From Bacteroidota bacterium (lineage in GTDB: Bacteria > Bacteroidota > Bacteroidia > Bacteroidales > SKPS01): a DNA stretch of 64,000 nucleotides. The stretch spans positions 1-64,000 of the forward strand of contig JAKLII010000005.1 in the NCBI GenBank assembly GCA_022709695.1. The letters run 5' to 3'. The notes under the pieces are model-generated. The model made no database searches and was not told where the DNA came from. It saw only the letters and a list, made by a program, of their open reading frames with translations. The translations under genes were made by a program, and so were the position numbers. Shown here piece by piece: positions 52,486 to 61,847 of this stretch; the first letter of the stretch is position 1; each line of letters starts with the position of its first letter.

Positions 52486-54060
52486 ATGAAAGCCCGGATC
52501 CTTCTGTTACTGTTTGCCTTCCTCAGTGTAGCCCGCTTTTCCGGTCGTGCACAGGAACTGGTAAGGCTGGAGCTGGAGGCTTCCGATCTTTCATTGCCCT
52601 ACTATACCATTCCTGTGGCACAGAAAGGGGTGATCGTCTTCAGGGCTACCGAGACGAATGCCCGGCGCGCCTCAGGATGGGAACTTCTGCACTATGATAC
52701 CGGTTTTCAGCCGGTTGAGAAAAAGCGCCTCGACATCCCCTCCCGGCTGACCTTCGCAGGATGGGAGGTGAATGATTCATTTCTGGTGCTGCTGTTTCTG
52801 GCTGAACCCCCGGGGATCGAAGGGAGAATAGCGATCTACCATCTGGATCAGAAGTCAGTTACTGCTGTGAATTTTGAAGTTGCCGACCTCAGGCCCGACG
52901 ATCTCTTCCTGCTCCTTTCAGGTGATATCTGGTACTTTGGCGGTACCATCCTGGTACGGAAATCAGGAGCCAAAAGGGGAAATACAACTCAGAACAACCT
53001 GTTCCTCCTTACCGGGAGCTGCACGGGCGACACCTTTGCACAACACAGGTCTTTTATCCCCGAAATGACGGAAATTGCCCATATACAGACAGATGAGGTT
53101 CATTCCGGCCTTCTCTTGGCAGCACGCGTCTCCACGGGTAAGTATCAGGAAAATATGGAGATCAGAAGAATTTCCCGGGAGGGGTTCCTTCAGCCCATGC
53201 CCATGTTTACGGTGGATTTCAGAGATAAATATCCGGTGGATATTACCTTCTCCAACAACTCGGGAAACCTTGTTCTTACCGGTACCTATGGCATACGCCA
53301 GAAAAAATCATGGAAGAATAACTCCCAGGTAATGGCGGAAGGGGTTTTCTACCAGGCTGCTGATTCTACAGTAAATATCCCCCGGGGGTACTATCCTTTT
53401 TCGAACTTCGGAAAGCTTCCGGTCGATTTCATGAAAGTCTATTTTGAAAAAGCCTCAGGCAACAGCCAGCGGAGAGGAGACCGGAATTCAGGTTACAGGA
53501 TGCTGCTCCATGATAACACCTATACCTATAAAAATCAAAGCATTCTGGTAGCAGAAGCCTACTATCCGGAGTACGAATATGAGAACCGTACCCAGTTCTA
53601 TTCCTCTCCGTACAGCTATTACGGCTACTACTATCCCGGCTATTACGACAACGGAAGCCGCTGGGTCTTTAAAGGATTCAGATATGCCTATGCCATCGTG
53701 GCGGCATTCGACTCTGCAGGGGGGCTCACCTGGGAAAATGCCTTCGAAACCTCGAATATCCTCGACAGGAACCTCACCGCCCGCCTGACGGTGAAACCCA
53801 TCGGTGAAGAAGTGGTGCTGGTGTATGCCTTTGATGGGAAAATATGGTATAGGGTTTTAACGGGAAATGAGGTGATTGTTGACAAGGAAAGTATTCCGGT
53901 AGAGTTGTTGTCCCCTTCTGAACGCATTCGCGAGAACCAGTCAATGTACCTCTCCCAGTGGTACAACCGCTATTTCCTGGTATGGGGCCGGCATACCATT
54001 GTGAATAATGATGGAAGAAGCAGGACTGTGTATTATTGCAATAAACTGGCGTTTGAATGA
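52486..54060 (+). CDS. Exported protein of unknown function
   Basis: A 524-residue exported protein with a signal peptide (ILLLLFAFLSVARFSGRAQ). It is beta-rich and has no catalytic motif I recognise. A Tyr-rich segment is near residue 365-400 (QFYSSPYSYYGYYYPGYYDN), where 12 of 20 residues are aromatic or Gly. Repeated W, F and G-x-F patterns suggest a beta-propeller. The stop overlaps the downstream Omp85-family gene start (ATGA), so translation is coupled and a shared role in the outer membrane is plausible. I do not recognise the family. Confidence 0.75.
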   Translation: MKARILLLLFAFLSVARFSGRAQELVRLELEASDLSLPYYTIPVAQKGVIVFRATETNARRASGWELLHYDTGFQPVEKKRLDIPSRLTFAGWEVNDSFLVLLFLAEPPGIEGRIAIYHLDQKSVTAVNFEVADLRPDDLFLLLSGDIWYFGGTILVRKSGAKRGNTTQNNLFLLTGSCTGDTFAQHRSFIPEMTEIAHIQTDEVHSGLLLAARVSTGKYQENMEIRRISREGFLQPMPMFTVDFRDKYPVDITFSNNSGNLVLTGTYGIRQKKSWKNNSQVMAEGVFYQAADSTVNIPRGYYPFSNFGKLPVDFMKVYFEKASGNSQRRGDRNSGYRMLLHDNTYTYKNQSILVAEAYYPEYEYENRTQFYSSPYSYYGYYYPGYYDNGSRWVFKGFRYAYAIVAAFDSAGGLTWENAFETSNILDRNLTARLTVKPIGEEVVLVYAFDGKIWYRVLTGNEVIVDKESIPVELLSPSERIRENQSMYLSQWYNRYFLVWGRHTIVNNDGRSRTVYYCNKLAFE

Positions 54061-56522
54061 AATCAGCACACGGCCTGCACAAAACGAAACGCTCATTACG
54101 GCTCCTGGCAACAGGGGGTGTGTTCATGTGCATTGTCGCGATGACCTCGTGCTCCCTTACTTCCAATCTCAGGGAGGATGAATTTCTGTTGAAGAAGAAC
54201 AGAATCAGGGTGATAGCTGATGATCAGACCCTGAACTTCCAGACCGGGGACCTCGAGCGCTACTACCGCCAGAAACCCAACAAAAGGATGTTCAAACTGG
54301 TTCCCTTTCATGCCGCTGCCTACAATTTCGGTGAGAGAATCACACTGCATGATTCAGCAGGGTTTTCACCTACAGCAAAATGGTTCTGGAAGCGAAGGGA
54401 AGGCTTGCGCTCGTGGATCATAAGAAACGGTGAACCTCCGGTTGTGCTGGACACCGTGGCAGCAGACAGAACGGTCTCCCAGATGGAGTCGTTCCTGTTT
54501 ACCAGGGGCCATTTCTCCGCCAGGGCGGAGCGGTACGTTCAGCCCCGGCAGAGAAAAAAAGCGGTGGTAACCTATATGGTGTACCCGGGTGAAGGACACC
54601 GCATCAGGCACTTCACAAACGATATTGCAACCCCCGGGGTGAAAAGAATTTACGATGCGGCAAAAGGCGGTTCCCTCATCAGGGAGGGGGCGGGGTATGA
54701 TGAAAAGCTGCTCCAGCAGGAGCGCGACCGGATTACCCGTATCCTCAAGGACAGTGGTTATTACCACTTTAACAAAGCGTATATCACCGTAGAAGTGGAT
54801 ACTTTTATACCGGAGAACTTGCTGGATGTCCATTTCAGAATCCTCGACCAGAGTTTTCAGTCATCCTCAGGAAGCGATGAGATTATCACATTGCCCCATA
54901 AGCCAAGCCGAATCCGGAAGGTTATTATCAATCCTGAATATGAAGGGATCTTTGCCGAAAAGAATTACCGTATCCTTCAGGTGGAATCAGGATCACACAG
55001 GAATGGCAATACCGTGGTATATGAACTGTTGACTGCCGGTGAACCGGTGTATGATCCTGCGATGCTTATCAGGAATATTCTGATTGAACCGGGAAATTTC
55101 TACTCATTGCTGGATGTGGAACGCACCTACCTCTACCTGTCGGACCTCGGCAATTTCAGGAATATCACCATCTCTTTTACGGATGTTACTGATGAGGATG
55201 TTTCTTTTTCTGATACTTCTGTGCTCTGGATCGATTGCTATATCAACCTTGCACGTGAATTAAAGCAGGCTTATGAGGTCAGGATGGACCTTACCAACCG
55301 TGCCGGCGACCCCGGTGTGGCTACGAACCTTGTGTATCAGAACCGCAACCTTTTCAGGGGGGCCGAAAATCTTGGCATTACCGTGAAAGGTGCCCTGGAA
55401 GTGCAGCAGGTGTTGGATCAAACGGTCCCTAACGACCAGATATTCAGTGGACTGCCATTCAATACCATTGAACTGGGAGCAGAAGCCGATATCAGGATTC
55501 CCCGCCTGGTTGCCCCTGTGAACCCTCGCCGGTTACCCAAAACCTTTCTGCCAAAAACGCGCTTTTCAGGGGGGGTAAACTTTCAGCAACGACCTGATTT
55601 TAAGCGGTATGTTACAAAAATTGCTACCAGTTACGAGTGGCATTACCGGAGCAATGCCGTGATGGCCTTCAGCCCGCTCGAAGTGAATGCCGTTAGCATA
55701 TTTCCTGAGCAGAGTTTCATCGATAAACTCATAGCGCTCAATGATCCCAGGCTGCTGAATTCGTACACCGATCACCTGGTAACTGCCATGACCTATACCC
55801 TGGTGATCGACAACCAGGGGGATAAGACCCGTCGGAGATTCTCCTACACACGCATTGGCCTGGAGTCTTCGGGACTACTGGTTAATGCTTTGCGGAATCC
55901 CTTGAACTACACCCTTAATAACGATGGGATTGCGATGATTTTCAACATCCCCTATGCCCAGTATATCCGTGCCGATGTGGACTACCGCCGCTTTTTCCGC
56001 CTCCGTCAGCCGGAACACCTGGTAGCTGCAAGGGTATACCTGGGCTTGGGTAATCCTTACGGAAATTCAATTGTGCTCCCTTTTGAGAAGAGTTTCTACG
56101 TAGGTGGGGCCAATGGTATCAGGGCATGGCAGGTGAGAAGCCTTGGGCCTGGAACCTACCACGACAACACCACCCTTACCCGCTTCGACCGTACAGGCGA
56201 TCTGGGTATTGAAGCCAGTGTGGAATATCGCTTTCCGATGTACAGTACACTGCATGGTGCCTTTTTCCTCGATGCCGGAAATGTATGGCTGAAAAATAAA
56301 AACGACAAATACCCGGGCGGTGAGTTTCAGATGCGTAACTTCATCGGGGAGATGGGCCTTGGTACCGGATTTGGGCTGCGTATCGTCTCCTTTTTCGTCA
56401 TCCGCCTCGATGCCGGCATCCGTGTGCACGACCCTTCAAGAGACCCCGACGACCGGTGGGTGATCGATGAATTCAGGCTGCGGAGGATCAACTGGAACTT
56501 TGGTATCGGTTATTCCATCTGA
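54057..56522 (+). CDS. BamA/TamA-family (Omp85) outer-membrane protein with lipobox
   Basis: An 821-residue Omp85-superfamily protein. Its N-terminus has a lipoprotein-type signal (FMCIVAMTSCSL; Cys32), which is unusual for a beta-barrel insertase. Three or four POTRA-like domains (about 40-420) lead to a 16-strand barrel (about 430-821), ending in RINWNFGIGYSI. The characteristic VRGF/IRGF loop-6 motif appears as VGGANGIRAWQVRSLGPG (about 680-697). It may help assemble or secrete outer-membrane proteins. True BamA normally lacks the lipobox and is not shown elsewhere in the window, so this is more likely a TamA-like paralogue. Confidence 0.82.
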   Translation: MKSAHGLHKTKRSLRLLATGGVFMCIVAMTSCSLTSNLREDEFLLKKNRIRVIADDQTLNFQTGDLERYYRQKPNKRMFKLVPFHAAAYNFGERITLHDSAGFSPTAKWFWKRREGLRSWIIRNGEPPVVLDTVAADRTVSQMESFLFTRGHFSARAERYVQPRQRKKAVVTYMVYPGEGHRIRHFTNDIATPGVKRIYDAAKGGSLIREGAGYDEKLLQQERDRITRILKDSGYYHFNKAYITVEVDTFIPENLLDVHFRILDQSFQSSSGSDEIITLPHKPSRIRKVIINPEYEGIFAEKNYRILQVESGSHRNGNTVVYELLTAGEPVYDPAMLIRNILIEPGNFYSLLDVERTYLYLSDLGNFRNITISFTDVTDEDVSFSDTSVLWIDCYINLARELKQAYEVRMDLTNRAGDPGVATNLVYQNRNLFRGAENLGITVKGALEVQQVLDQTVPNDQIFSGLPFNTIELGAEADIRIPRLVAPVNPRRLPKTFLPKTRFSGGVNFQQRPDFKRYVTKIATSYEWHYRSNAVMAFSPLEVNAVSIFPEQSFIDKLIALNDPRLLNSYTDHLVTAMTYTLVIDNQGDKTRRRFSYTRIGLESSGLLVNALRNPLNYTLNNDGIAMIFNIPYAQYIRADVDYRRFFRLRQPEHLVAARVYLGLGNPYGNSIVLPFEKSFYVGGANGIRAWQVRSLGPGTYHDNTTLTRFDRTGDLGIEASVEYRFPMYSTLHGAFFLDAGNVWLKNKNDKYPGGEFQMRNFIGEMGLGTGFGLRIVSFFVIRLDAGIRVHDPSRDPDDRWVIDEFRLRRINWNFGIGYSI

Positions 56523-56523
56523 T

Positions 56524-57987
56524 ATGTCCCGCCCCCATTCCTTTGATGCCAAACGGTTTGAATCCTCCCTGCTGCAGGAATTCCCCTACGAACCCACCCG
56601 GTGCCAGCGGGAAGCCATAAGCCTGTTATCATCATTCCTTGCAGATCCTGAGCCTGACAGGCTCTTTTTGTTGCAGGGGTATGCCGGAACCGGCAAAACC
56701 ACCCTCATCAGCGCATTCGTCAATGCCCTCGATAAATGGAAGATAAGAACACGTCTGCTGGCACCCACGGGCAGGGCTGCAAAAGTGCTGGGTGGTTATT
56801 CGGGGAAGGACGCCCATACCATCCACCGGTATATCTATCTGGTATACACTGCCCCCGATGGAAAAACCGTGATTGTGCCCAGACAGAACAATCTCCGTGA
56901 TACGGTGTTCATTGTAGATGAAGTTTCGATGATCTCCGGGCACGAACAGGCTGAAGAGGAACATCAGCCCTTCAGGGAACGGAATCTGCTGAGCGACCTC
57001 ATCAGACATGTGTACGAGGCTGAAAACTGCCGCATGGTATTCATCGGCGACAAAGCACAACTTCCTCCGGTAGGCACCCGGTTAAGCCCTGCCATGGATG
57101 CAAGGCAGCTAAAATCCTCCTTTGGCCTGAATATTAACACCCATACCCTGGATGAAGTGGTGCGGCAGGAAGCGTTGTCCGGAATCCTCGGGAATGCCAC
57201 CAGCATCAGAAACCGGATCGACCAAAGCGACTTCGGTTTCCCGTTTTTTACGCTCTTCAAAAAGGATGTCAACCCCTTGTCGGGAATGGATCTTATGGAT
57301 GAACTCTCCGGGGCCTTTTCCAGGCACAACCCTTTTGGTTCTGTCATCATCACCCGGTCCAACAAAAGGGCCAACCTCTATAACCGCGAAATCAGGGGCC
57401 GGATCCTTGGCAGGGAGTATGAACTGGAAGGGGGCGACCTTATGATGGTGGTGAAGAACAACTACTTCTGGCTGCCGGAAGGGAGCAGCGCGGGGTTCAT
57501 CGCCAACGGCGACCTTATCGAAATCCTGCGCGTCAGAAACACCTCCGAACGTTACGGCTTCAGGTTCGCAGATGCATTGATACGGTTGGTCGATTACCCC
57601 GATGAAAAAGAGCTGGAAGTAAAAATACTCCTTTCGGCCATCGACGCAGAAAGTGCATCCCTGACCCGAAAGGAGCAGGTTGCCCTGTTTCACGCCGTAT
57701 CTGATGAAATTGCAGAAGGGGATGCCCCTGACGGAGTCAGAGGTGTGAGCCGGCACCCCTGGTATAATGCCCTGCAGGTGAAATTTGCCTATGCCCTTAC
57801 CTGTCATAAAACCCAGGGTGGGCAATGGGAAAATGTGTTCCTCGATCAGGGTTGGCTCACCGACGAAATGCTTAACGAGGAGTTTTTCAGATGGCTCTAT
57901 ACGGCCGTTACAAGGGCAACCAAAAAGCTGTACCTGCTTGGTTTCAGGGACCAGTACCTTACCGGAAATGAGGAAGAGGAAAACTAA
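56524..57987 (+). CDS. RecD-like/UvrD_C_2 superfamily 1 helicase
   Basis: A 487-residue DNA helicase. Q-motif-like RCQREAISLL is near 22, Walker A GYAGTGKTT near 53, VFIVDEVSMIS near 128 (motif II) and VFIGDKAQLPPVGTR near 172 (motif III). The UvrD_C_2 domain is near the C-terminus with KFAYALTCHKTQGGQWENVF (about 420). It resembles RecD2/Dda-type 5'-3' helicases but is short. I choose the start at 56524 because the upstream codons lie in the Omp85 gene. The gene begins 1 base after that gene's stop. Confidence 0.87.
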   Translation: MSRPHSFDAKRFESSLLQEFPYEPTRCQREAISLLSSFLADPEPDRLFLLQGYAGTGKTTLISAFVNALDKWKIRTRLLAPTGRAAKVLGGYSGKDAHTIHRYIYLVYTAPDGKTVIVPRQNNLRDTVFIVDEVSMISGHEQAEEEHQPFRERNLLSDLIRHVYEAENCRMVFIGDKAQLPPVGTRLSPAMDARQLKSSFGLNINTHTLDEVVRQEALSGILGNATSIRNRIDQSDFGFPFFTLFKKDVNPLSGMDLMDELSGAFSRHNPFGSVIITRSNKRANLYNREIRGRILGREYELEGGDLMMVVKNNYFWLPEGSSAGFIANGDLIEILRVRNTSERYGFRFADALIRLVDYPDEKELEVKILLSAIDAESASLTRKEQVALFHAVSDEIAEGDAPDGVRGVSRHPWYNALQVKFAYALTCHKTQGGQWENVFLDQGWLTDEMLNEEFFRWLYTAVTRATKKLYLLGFRDQYLTGNEEEEN

Positions 57988-58000
57988 CAGCCATTTTGAT

Positions 58001-58008
58001 TACCTTTG
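58001..58008 (+). promoter_or_regulatory. Promoter -7 box for the small beta-barrel gene
   Basis: TACCTTTG fits TAnnTTTG and lies 51 bp before the ATG at 58060, after the helicase stop. Confidence 0.4.
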
Positions 58009-58059
58009 CCACCCCTGCCGACAATAGATATCCGTATTGCCCGTTTGTTGCCTATGATC

Positions 58060-58815
58060 ATGAAACGAATTTCCCTGCTTCCGCTCCTGCTGTTTATTGC
58101 TTTCGGCGCAAATGCCCAGTTGAATGTGAAGGATCAGCCGGTTAAAATCTGGTTTCTTCAGCCTCAGATAGGAGTCCAGTTTCCGATGGGCGACATGAAG
58201 GACCGGTTCTATACGAATACAGCCATCGGGTTCGGACTGAGTCTGAAAACCTCCGGCAACTGGCTCATGGGAGTCGATTGGAACTACCTCTTTGCCGAAA
58301 AAGTGCGGAATGAGGACCAGATCCTGGCCAACATCACTACCAGCGAAGGCTATGTGATCGACCAGACCGGGGTTTTTGCCAATATCTACTTCAGGGAGAG
58401 AGGGTTTACAGCTTCACTGAAGGGTGGGAAACTCTGGAATACCAGCTGGGGCAACCCCAACAGCGGTGTCGTGCTGATGGGATCGCTGGGGGCACTCCAA
58501 CACCGGATCCGCATCGAAAACTACGAAAATACCGCACCCCAGCTGCAGGATGATTACAAGAAGGGGTATGATAAGCTTACTTTGGGTCCGGCGGCTTCGG
58601 TGTACCTGGGGTATCTCCGGTTCAGCAACCATAAACTCACCAACTTTGCATTTGGGGTCGAATACCTCTACTCCCCGTCACGCAGCATGCGTGATTACGA
58701 TTTTATACTGATGGGCAAGGATGAATCCATCCGGAACGATCAGTTGATTACCCTCCGGTTTTCGTGGGCTATACCGGTGTACAACAGGGCACCGCGTGAA
58801 TTCTATTACAACTGA
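58060..58815 (+). CDS. Small outer-membrane beta-barrel protein, unknown role
   Basis: A 251-residue exported protein with a signal peptide (ISLLPLLLFIAFGANAQ). Alternating hydrophobic strands (WFLQPQIGVQFPMGDM, TGVFANIYFRERGFTASLKG, LTLGPAASVYLGYLRFS) and the last strand LITLRFSWAIPVYNR suggest an 8- to 10-strand barrel of the PorT/OmpW-like sort. The PorT resemblance is general; I cannot assign it. An ATG six bases upstream (58054) is also possible. kdtA follows after 11 bp. Confidence 0.7.
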   Translation: MKRISLLPLLLFIAFGANAQLNVKDQPVKIWFLQPQIGVQFPMGDMKDRFYTNTAIGFGLSLKTSGNWLMGVDWNYLFAEKVRNEDQILANITTSEGYVIDQTGVFANIYFRERGFTASLKGGKLWNTSWGNPNSGVVLMGSLGALQHRIRIENYENTAPQLQDDYKKGYDKLTLGPAASVYLGYLRFSNHKLTNFAFGVEYLYSPSRSMRDYDFILMGKDESIRNDQLITLRFSWAIPVYNRAPREFYYN

Positions 58816-58826
58816 TTAACCCCAAG

Positions 58827-60062
58827 ATGTTCAGAATCCTCTACGGTGCAGTTCTCCAACTCTATGTGCTGATAATCCGCCTGGTATCGTGGCGCAACCA
58901 TAAAGCTGCCCTCTGGATCCGGGGGAGAAGGGGGCTGCAGGAGAAAATAAAGAGCGTGATCTCTGCTGATGACCGTGTGATCTGGTTTCATGCCTCCTCC
59001 CTCGGAGAGTTTGAACAGGGGCGCCCACTGCTTGAAGCACTGCGGGAACAATTACCGGATCACAGGTTTCTCCTTACCTTTTTCTCCCCGTCAGGATATG
59101 AAGTGCAGAAAAATTATCCGAAAGCTGATCTGGTCACTTATCTGCCTATCGACACCTACCGCAGGATGCGCAAATTTGTGGATGCGGTTAATCCGGAGGT
59201 GCTTTTTATTATTAAGTACGAATTCTGGTACAACCTGTTCGATCTGATGCGCAGGCGGCATACTCCGGTATTTCTGGTATCCGGAATTTTCAGGCCTAAA
59301 CAGCACTTTTTCAGATGGTATGGCAGCTGGTTTGTGAAAAATCTGAAGGCCATCACATGGTTCTTTGTGCAGGATGATGTATCCGTAAATCTGTTGGCCG
59401 GAGTAGATTACCACAATGTGGAAAGGGTAGGGGATACCCGTTTCGACAGGGTGGCCGGGATCGCCTCTGAACCCTTTGATCACCCGTCCGTTCCCGGGTG
59501 GGCAGGTGAAGATCCTGTAATTGTGGCAGGCAGTACCTGGCCGGCTGATGAGGAACTGATCCTCAGGGCTGTGCAGCAGTTCCCATCCCTGAAGTGGATT
59601 ATTGCACCTCACCAGGTACACCCGGCAAATATCGACAGGCTTCTCCAGTATTTTCCTCCTGAAACCTGCAGACTGTCAGAGCTCTCCCCCGCTTTTAATG
59701 GAAGAGTCGTGGTGGTGGATTCCATCGGGCTCCTGAGCCGGCTGTACCGTTATGCACGGATTGCATACGTGGGCGGTGGCTTTGGCAAGGGAATCCATAA
59801 TATCGCCGAGGCAGCTGTGTACGGGTGCCCGGTAATCTTTGGTCCGAACCACAGACAATTCCGCGAAGCCCTGGCGCTTATTGACTGCGGCGGAGGTTTC
59901 ACCGTAAGCGACGCAGACCGGTTGCTGGAAGTGCTTACACCCCTTGTTACAGATGAGAACAGGCGAAATGAAGCCGCACAGGCTGCCGGATCCTACATAC
60001 ACACAGGTGCAGGTGCCACAAACCAGATACTCAAAAAAGTGCTTCCTTACTGCTCCCGGTAG
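58827..60062 (+). CDS. kdtA: 3-deoxy-D-manno-octulosonic acid transferase
   Basis: A 411-residue inner-membrane-associated GT30 enzyme adding Kdo from CMP-Kdo to lipid A precursor. The N-terminal segment LYVLIIRLVSWRNHKAALWI is the membrane-associated helix. VIWFHASSLGEFEQGRPLLE near residue 50-70 contains the catalytic Glu, LFIIKYEFWYNLFDLMRR is at about 125-142, and IAYVGGGFGKGIHNIAEAAVYGCPVIFGPNH near 310 is the sugar-nucleotide-binding region. Its stop overlaps the 3' end of the convergent TlpA-like gene by 16 bp. Co-transcription with the beta-barrel gene upstream is likely. Confidence 0.94.
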   Translation: MFRILYGAVLQLYVLIIRLVSWRNHKAALWIRGRRGLQEKIKSVISADDRVIWFHASSLGEFEQGRPLLEALREQLPDHRFLLTFFSPSGYEVQKNYPKADLVTYLPIDTYRRMRKFVDAVNPEVLFIIKYEFWYNLFDLMRRRHTPVFLVSGIFRPKQHFFRWYGSWFVKNLKAITWFFVQDDVSVNLLAGVDYHNVERVGDTRFDRVAGIASEPFDHPSVPGWAGEDPVIVAGSTWPADEELILRAVQQFPSLKWIIAPHQVHPANIDRLLQYFPPETCRLSELSPAFNGRVVVVDSIGLLSRLYRYARIAYVGGGFGKGIHNIAEAAVYGCPVIFGPNHRQFREALALIDCGGGFTVSDADRLLEVLTPLVTDENRRNEAAQAAGSYIHTGAGATNQILKKVLPYCSR

Positions 60063-61456
60063 CGAATCACCAGATTGGCGTATAAGGTAGGGATATTCAA
60101 AGGCTTATCAGTAATTACCCCATTTTCATCCAATAAGAGCATTACAGGGGTAACCGTTATGTTAAACTGATCCAGGACGTTGGATACCAGTCCTTTGTAA
60201 TCTGATACATTGATAAAGTCCAATCCGAATTTCCGGATGGTTTGCTGGAGGGTATCCTGTGTGTCGGCGAAGGCAAACCCATAAATCTTCAGCCCTTTCT
60301 CTTTGTATTGCTGGTTGACCTTCACCAAATCGGGAAGGATCGCTTCGCAATGTTCACATCCCGGGCTCCAGAATACCAAAAGGGTCCGGGTGCCCAACTC
60401 TTCCAGCAGGCAGGCTTTTGTCCCTTCCGGGGTGGTTCCGCATACCTCCGGAATCAGGTTGCCGATGGTCGTGTTTCGGATAGCTTCAACCCTCTGCCTG
60501 TAAACTTTCTGCAGGGTGGGGTTTGCCAGAGGGGACTTCAGATAATGGTTTTCAATCAGATGTATAAACACCTGCTCCCATACGCCCACCTCGAAATTCT
60601 TTATAAACAGATCGATACAATACTGATACACTACCGGATTAACCTTTGCCTTCTGTAACACATCTTCGGTGAGTGAGATATAGGTTTCCGTTGAAGGGGT
60701 CTGTCCGAAGGAACGCATGTAGTCGTTGATCATCACCTGCAGTACCTCGGTGTACAGCATCCTGGAATCTCCGAAATCGAGTCTGTCGAAGAAGTGAGCC
60801 CGGTACCAGGATTCTTCCGTTGGCCAGGGCTCTCCGCCATGGACCAGGTAAAACCGGTAATCGGGTTTCTGAAATGCCCAGATCAGTTTTGGGGCCAGCA
60901 TGCCGGGATAATCCTGCTTGAGCTTCAGCACATAATCGAACTTTCGCTTATCGAGGGTGTCAGAACGTTGTTCCAGCAGGTCCAGTTCCCTGGAGGGTTT
61001 CCCCTGATTGGCATAATAGATTTTCCTGCCACGGGCAATAACGTCATCAAGGGTATCCTGAATCCGGAAGTAATACCTCCAGTAGTCGAACAGCAAACGG
61101 TTCTCTTCCGACCGGTGCACCTGCATCCTGTCGATGATATAGGGGGTGGTCGATTCCAGCACAGTCACCTCACCGGTGAAGATGATGTCAGTAAAAAGTG
61201 TGTCGTTGAATACAATTTTATAAACCCCGTGCTGAAGCGGGGTCTCCCCTTTGAAGATCGCTGTATCTCCTTTCAGATAGCAGGAGTCCACTGCCACCAC
61301 TTCCCCTCCGTACACCTGGCAAAGCCATGCCATGGTATCCCTGGTACCGTGAAGTACATAGGTGATATCGTAACGCTGTGATGATTGTCCGAAACTGTGT
61401 ATGGAAAATGCCAGCATCAGAGCCAGCAGGGGTAATCGGAATGCAGGTTTCTTCAT
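60047..61456 (-). CDS. TlpA-like thiol:disulfide oxidoreductase with DUF4369/DUF5106-like region
   Basis: A 469-residue exported protein. A signal peptide (FRLPLLALMLAFSIHSFGQ) leads to a beta-rich DUF4369-like domain (about 25-130), a helical DUF5106-like region (about 130-320) and a thioredoxin-fold C-terminus (about 325-469) with the redox pair C-E-H-C in FWSPGCEHCEAILPDLV (about 362-378). It would reduce or isomerise disulfides, or deliver electrons, in the periplasm. CEHC is an unusual dipeptide between the cysteines. Start chosen from the signal peptide (upstream ATG at 61537 lies inside tRNA-Leu). The msrBA product is a possible partner, by inference only. Confidence 0.88.
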   Translation of the reverse strand: MKKPAFRLPLLALMLAFSIHSFGQSSQRYDITYVLHGTRDTMAWLCQVYGGEVVAVDSCYLKGDTAIFKGETPLQHGVYKIVFNDTLFTDIIFTGEVTVLESTTPYIIDRMQVHRSEENRLLFDYWRYYFRIQDTLDDVIARGRKIYYANQGKPSRELDLLEQRSDTLDKRKFDYVLKLKQDYPGMLAPKLIWAFQKPDYRFYLVHGGEPWPTEESWYRAHFFDRLDFGDSRMLYTEVLQVMINDYMRSFGQTPSTETYISLTEDVLQKAKVNPVVYQYCIDLFIKNFEVGVWEQVFIHLIENHYLKSPLANPTLQKVYRQRVEAIRNTTIGNLIPEVCGTTPEGTKACLLEELGTRTLLVFWSPGCEHCEAILPDLVKVNQQYKEKGLKIYGFAFADTQDTLQQTIRKFGLDFINVSDYKGLVSNVLDQFNITVTPVMLLLDENGVITDKPLNIPTLYANLVIRYREQ

Positions 61457-61469
61457 GGTGCCGGGGATT

Positions 61470-61495
61470 AAAAAAACCTGGCAACAGTTGCCAGG
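61470..61495 (-). terminator. Rho-independent terminator after tRNA-Leu
   Basis: CCTGGCAAC (61477-61485), one base, and GTTGCCAGG (61487-61495) form a 9-bp perfect hairpin. On the minus strand it is followed by seven T (61476-61470). Confidence 0.9.
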
Positions 61496-61502
61496 AGTGT
61501 TG

Positions 61503-61587
61503 TACCCGGAGCCGGGATCGAACCGGCACGAACTCAATGTTCATTGGATTTTAAGTCCAACGCGTCTACCAATTCCGCCATCCGGGC
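61503..61587 (-). tRNA. tRNA-Leu (anticodon UAA)
   Basis: An 85-nt tRNA with a 7-bp acceptor stem (GCCCGGA paired with TCCGGGT), D-arm GGCGGAATTGGTAGACGCG, anticodon stem TTGGA/TCCAA with loop CTTAAAA (anticodon UAA), a variable arm (TGAACATTGAG) typical of a class II tRNA, and T-arm GCCGGTTCGATCCCGGC. CCA is not encoded. Confidence 0.95.
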
Positions 61588-61623
61588 ACTCAGGGCGCTG
61601 AACCCGGGGCCTTTAAACCAAAT

Positions 61624-61641
61624 ACCCGCCTGTGGGCGGGT
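61624..61641. other. 7-bp hairpin between the two tRNAs
   Basis: ACCCGCC (61624-61630), a 4-nt loop and GGCGGGT (61635-61641). It has no T-run, so it may be a processing or weak termination structure. Confidence 0.45.
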
Positions 61642-61691
61642 GGTTTCTGGTTTTCAGCCCTCTTCTGTTTTCAGAACTGGGTTTCTTATGG

Positions 61692-61764
<73 letters not shown>

Positions 61765-61847
61765 TTATTGAGAACAGGAGTGCAAAAATACATCATTTTT
61801 TAAAACGACAAATATTTTTATCTGATAATATGAAACCCCTTGGTCAA

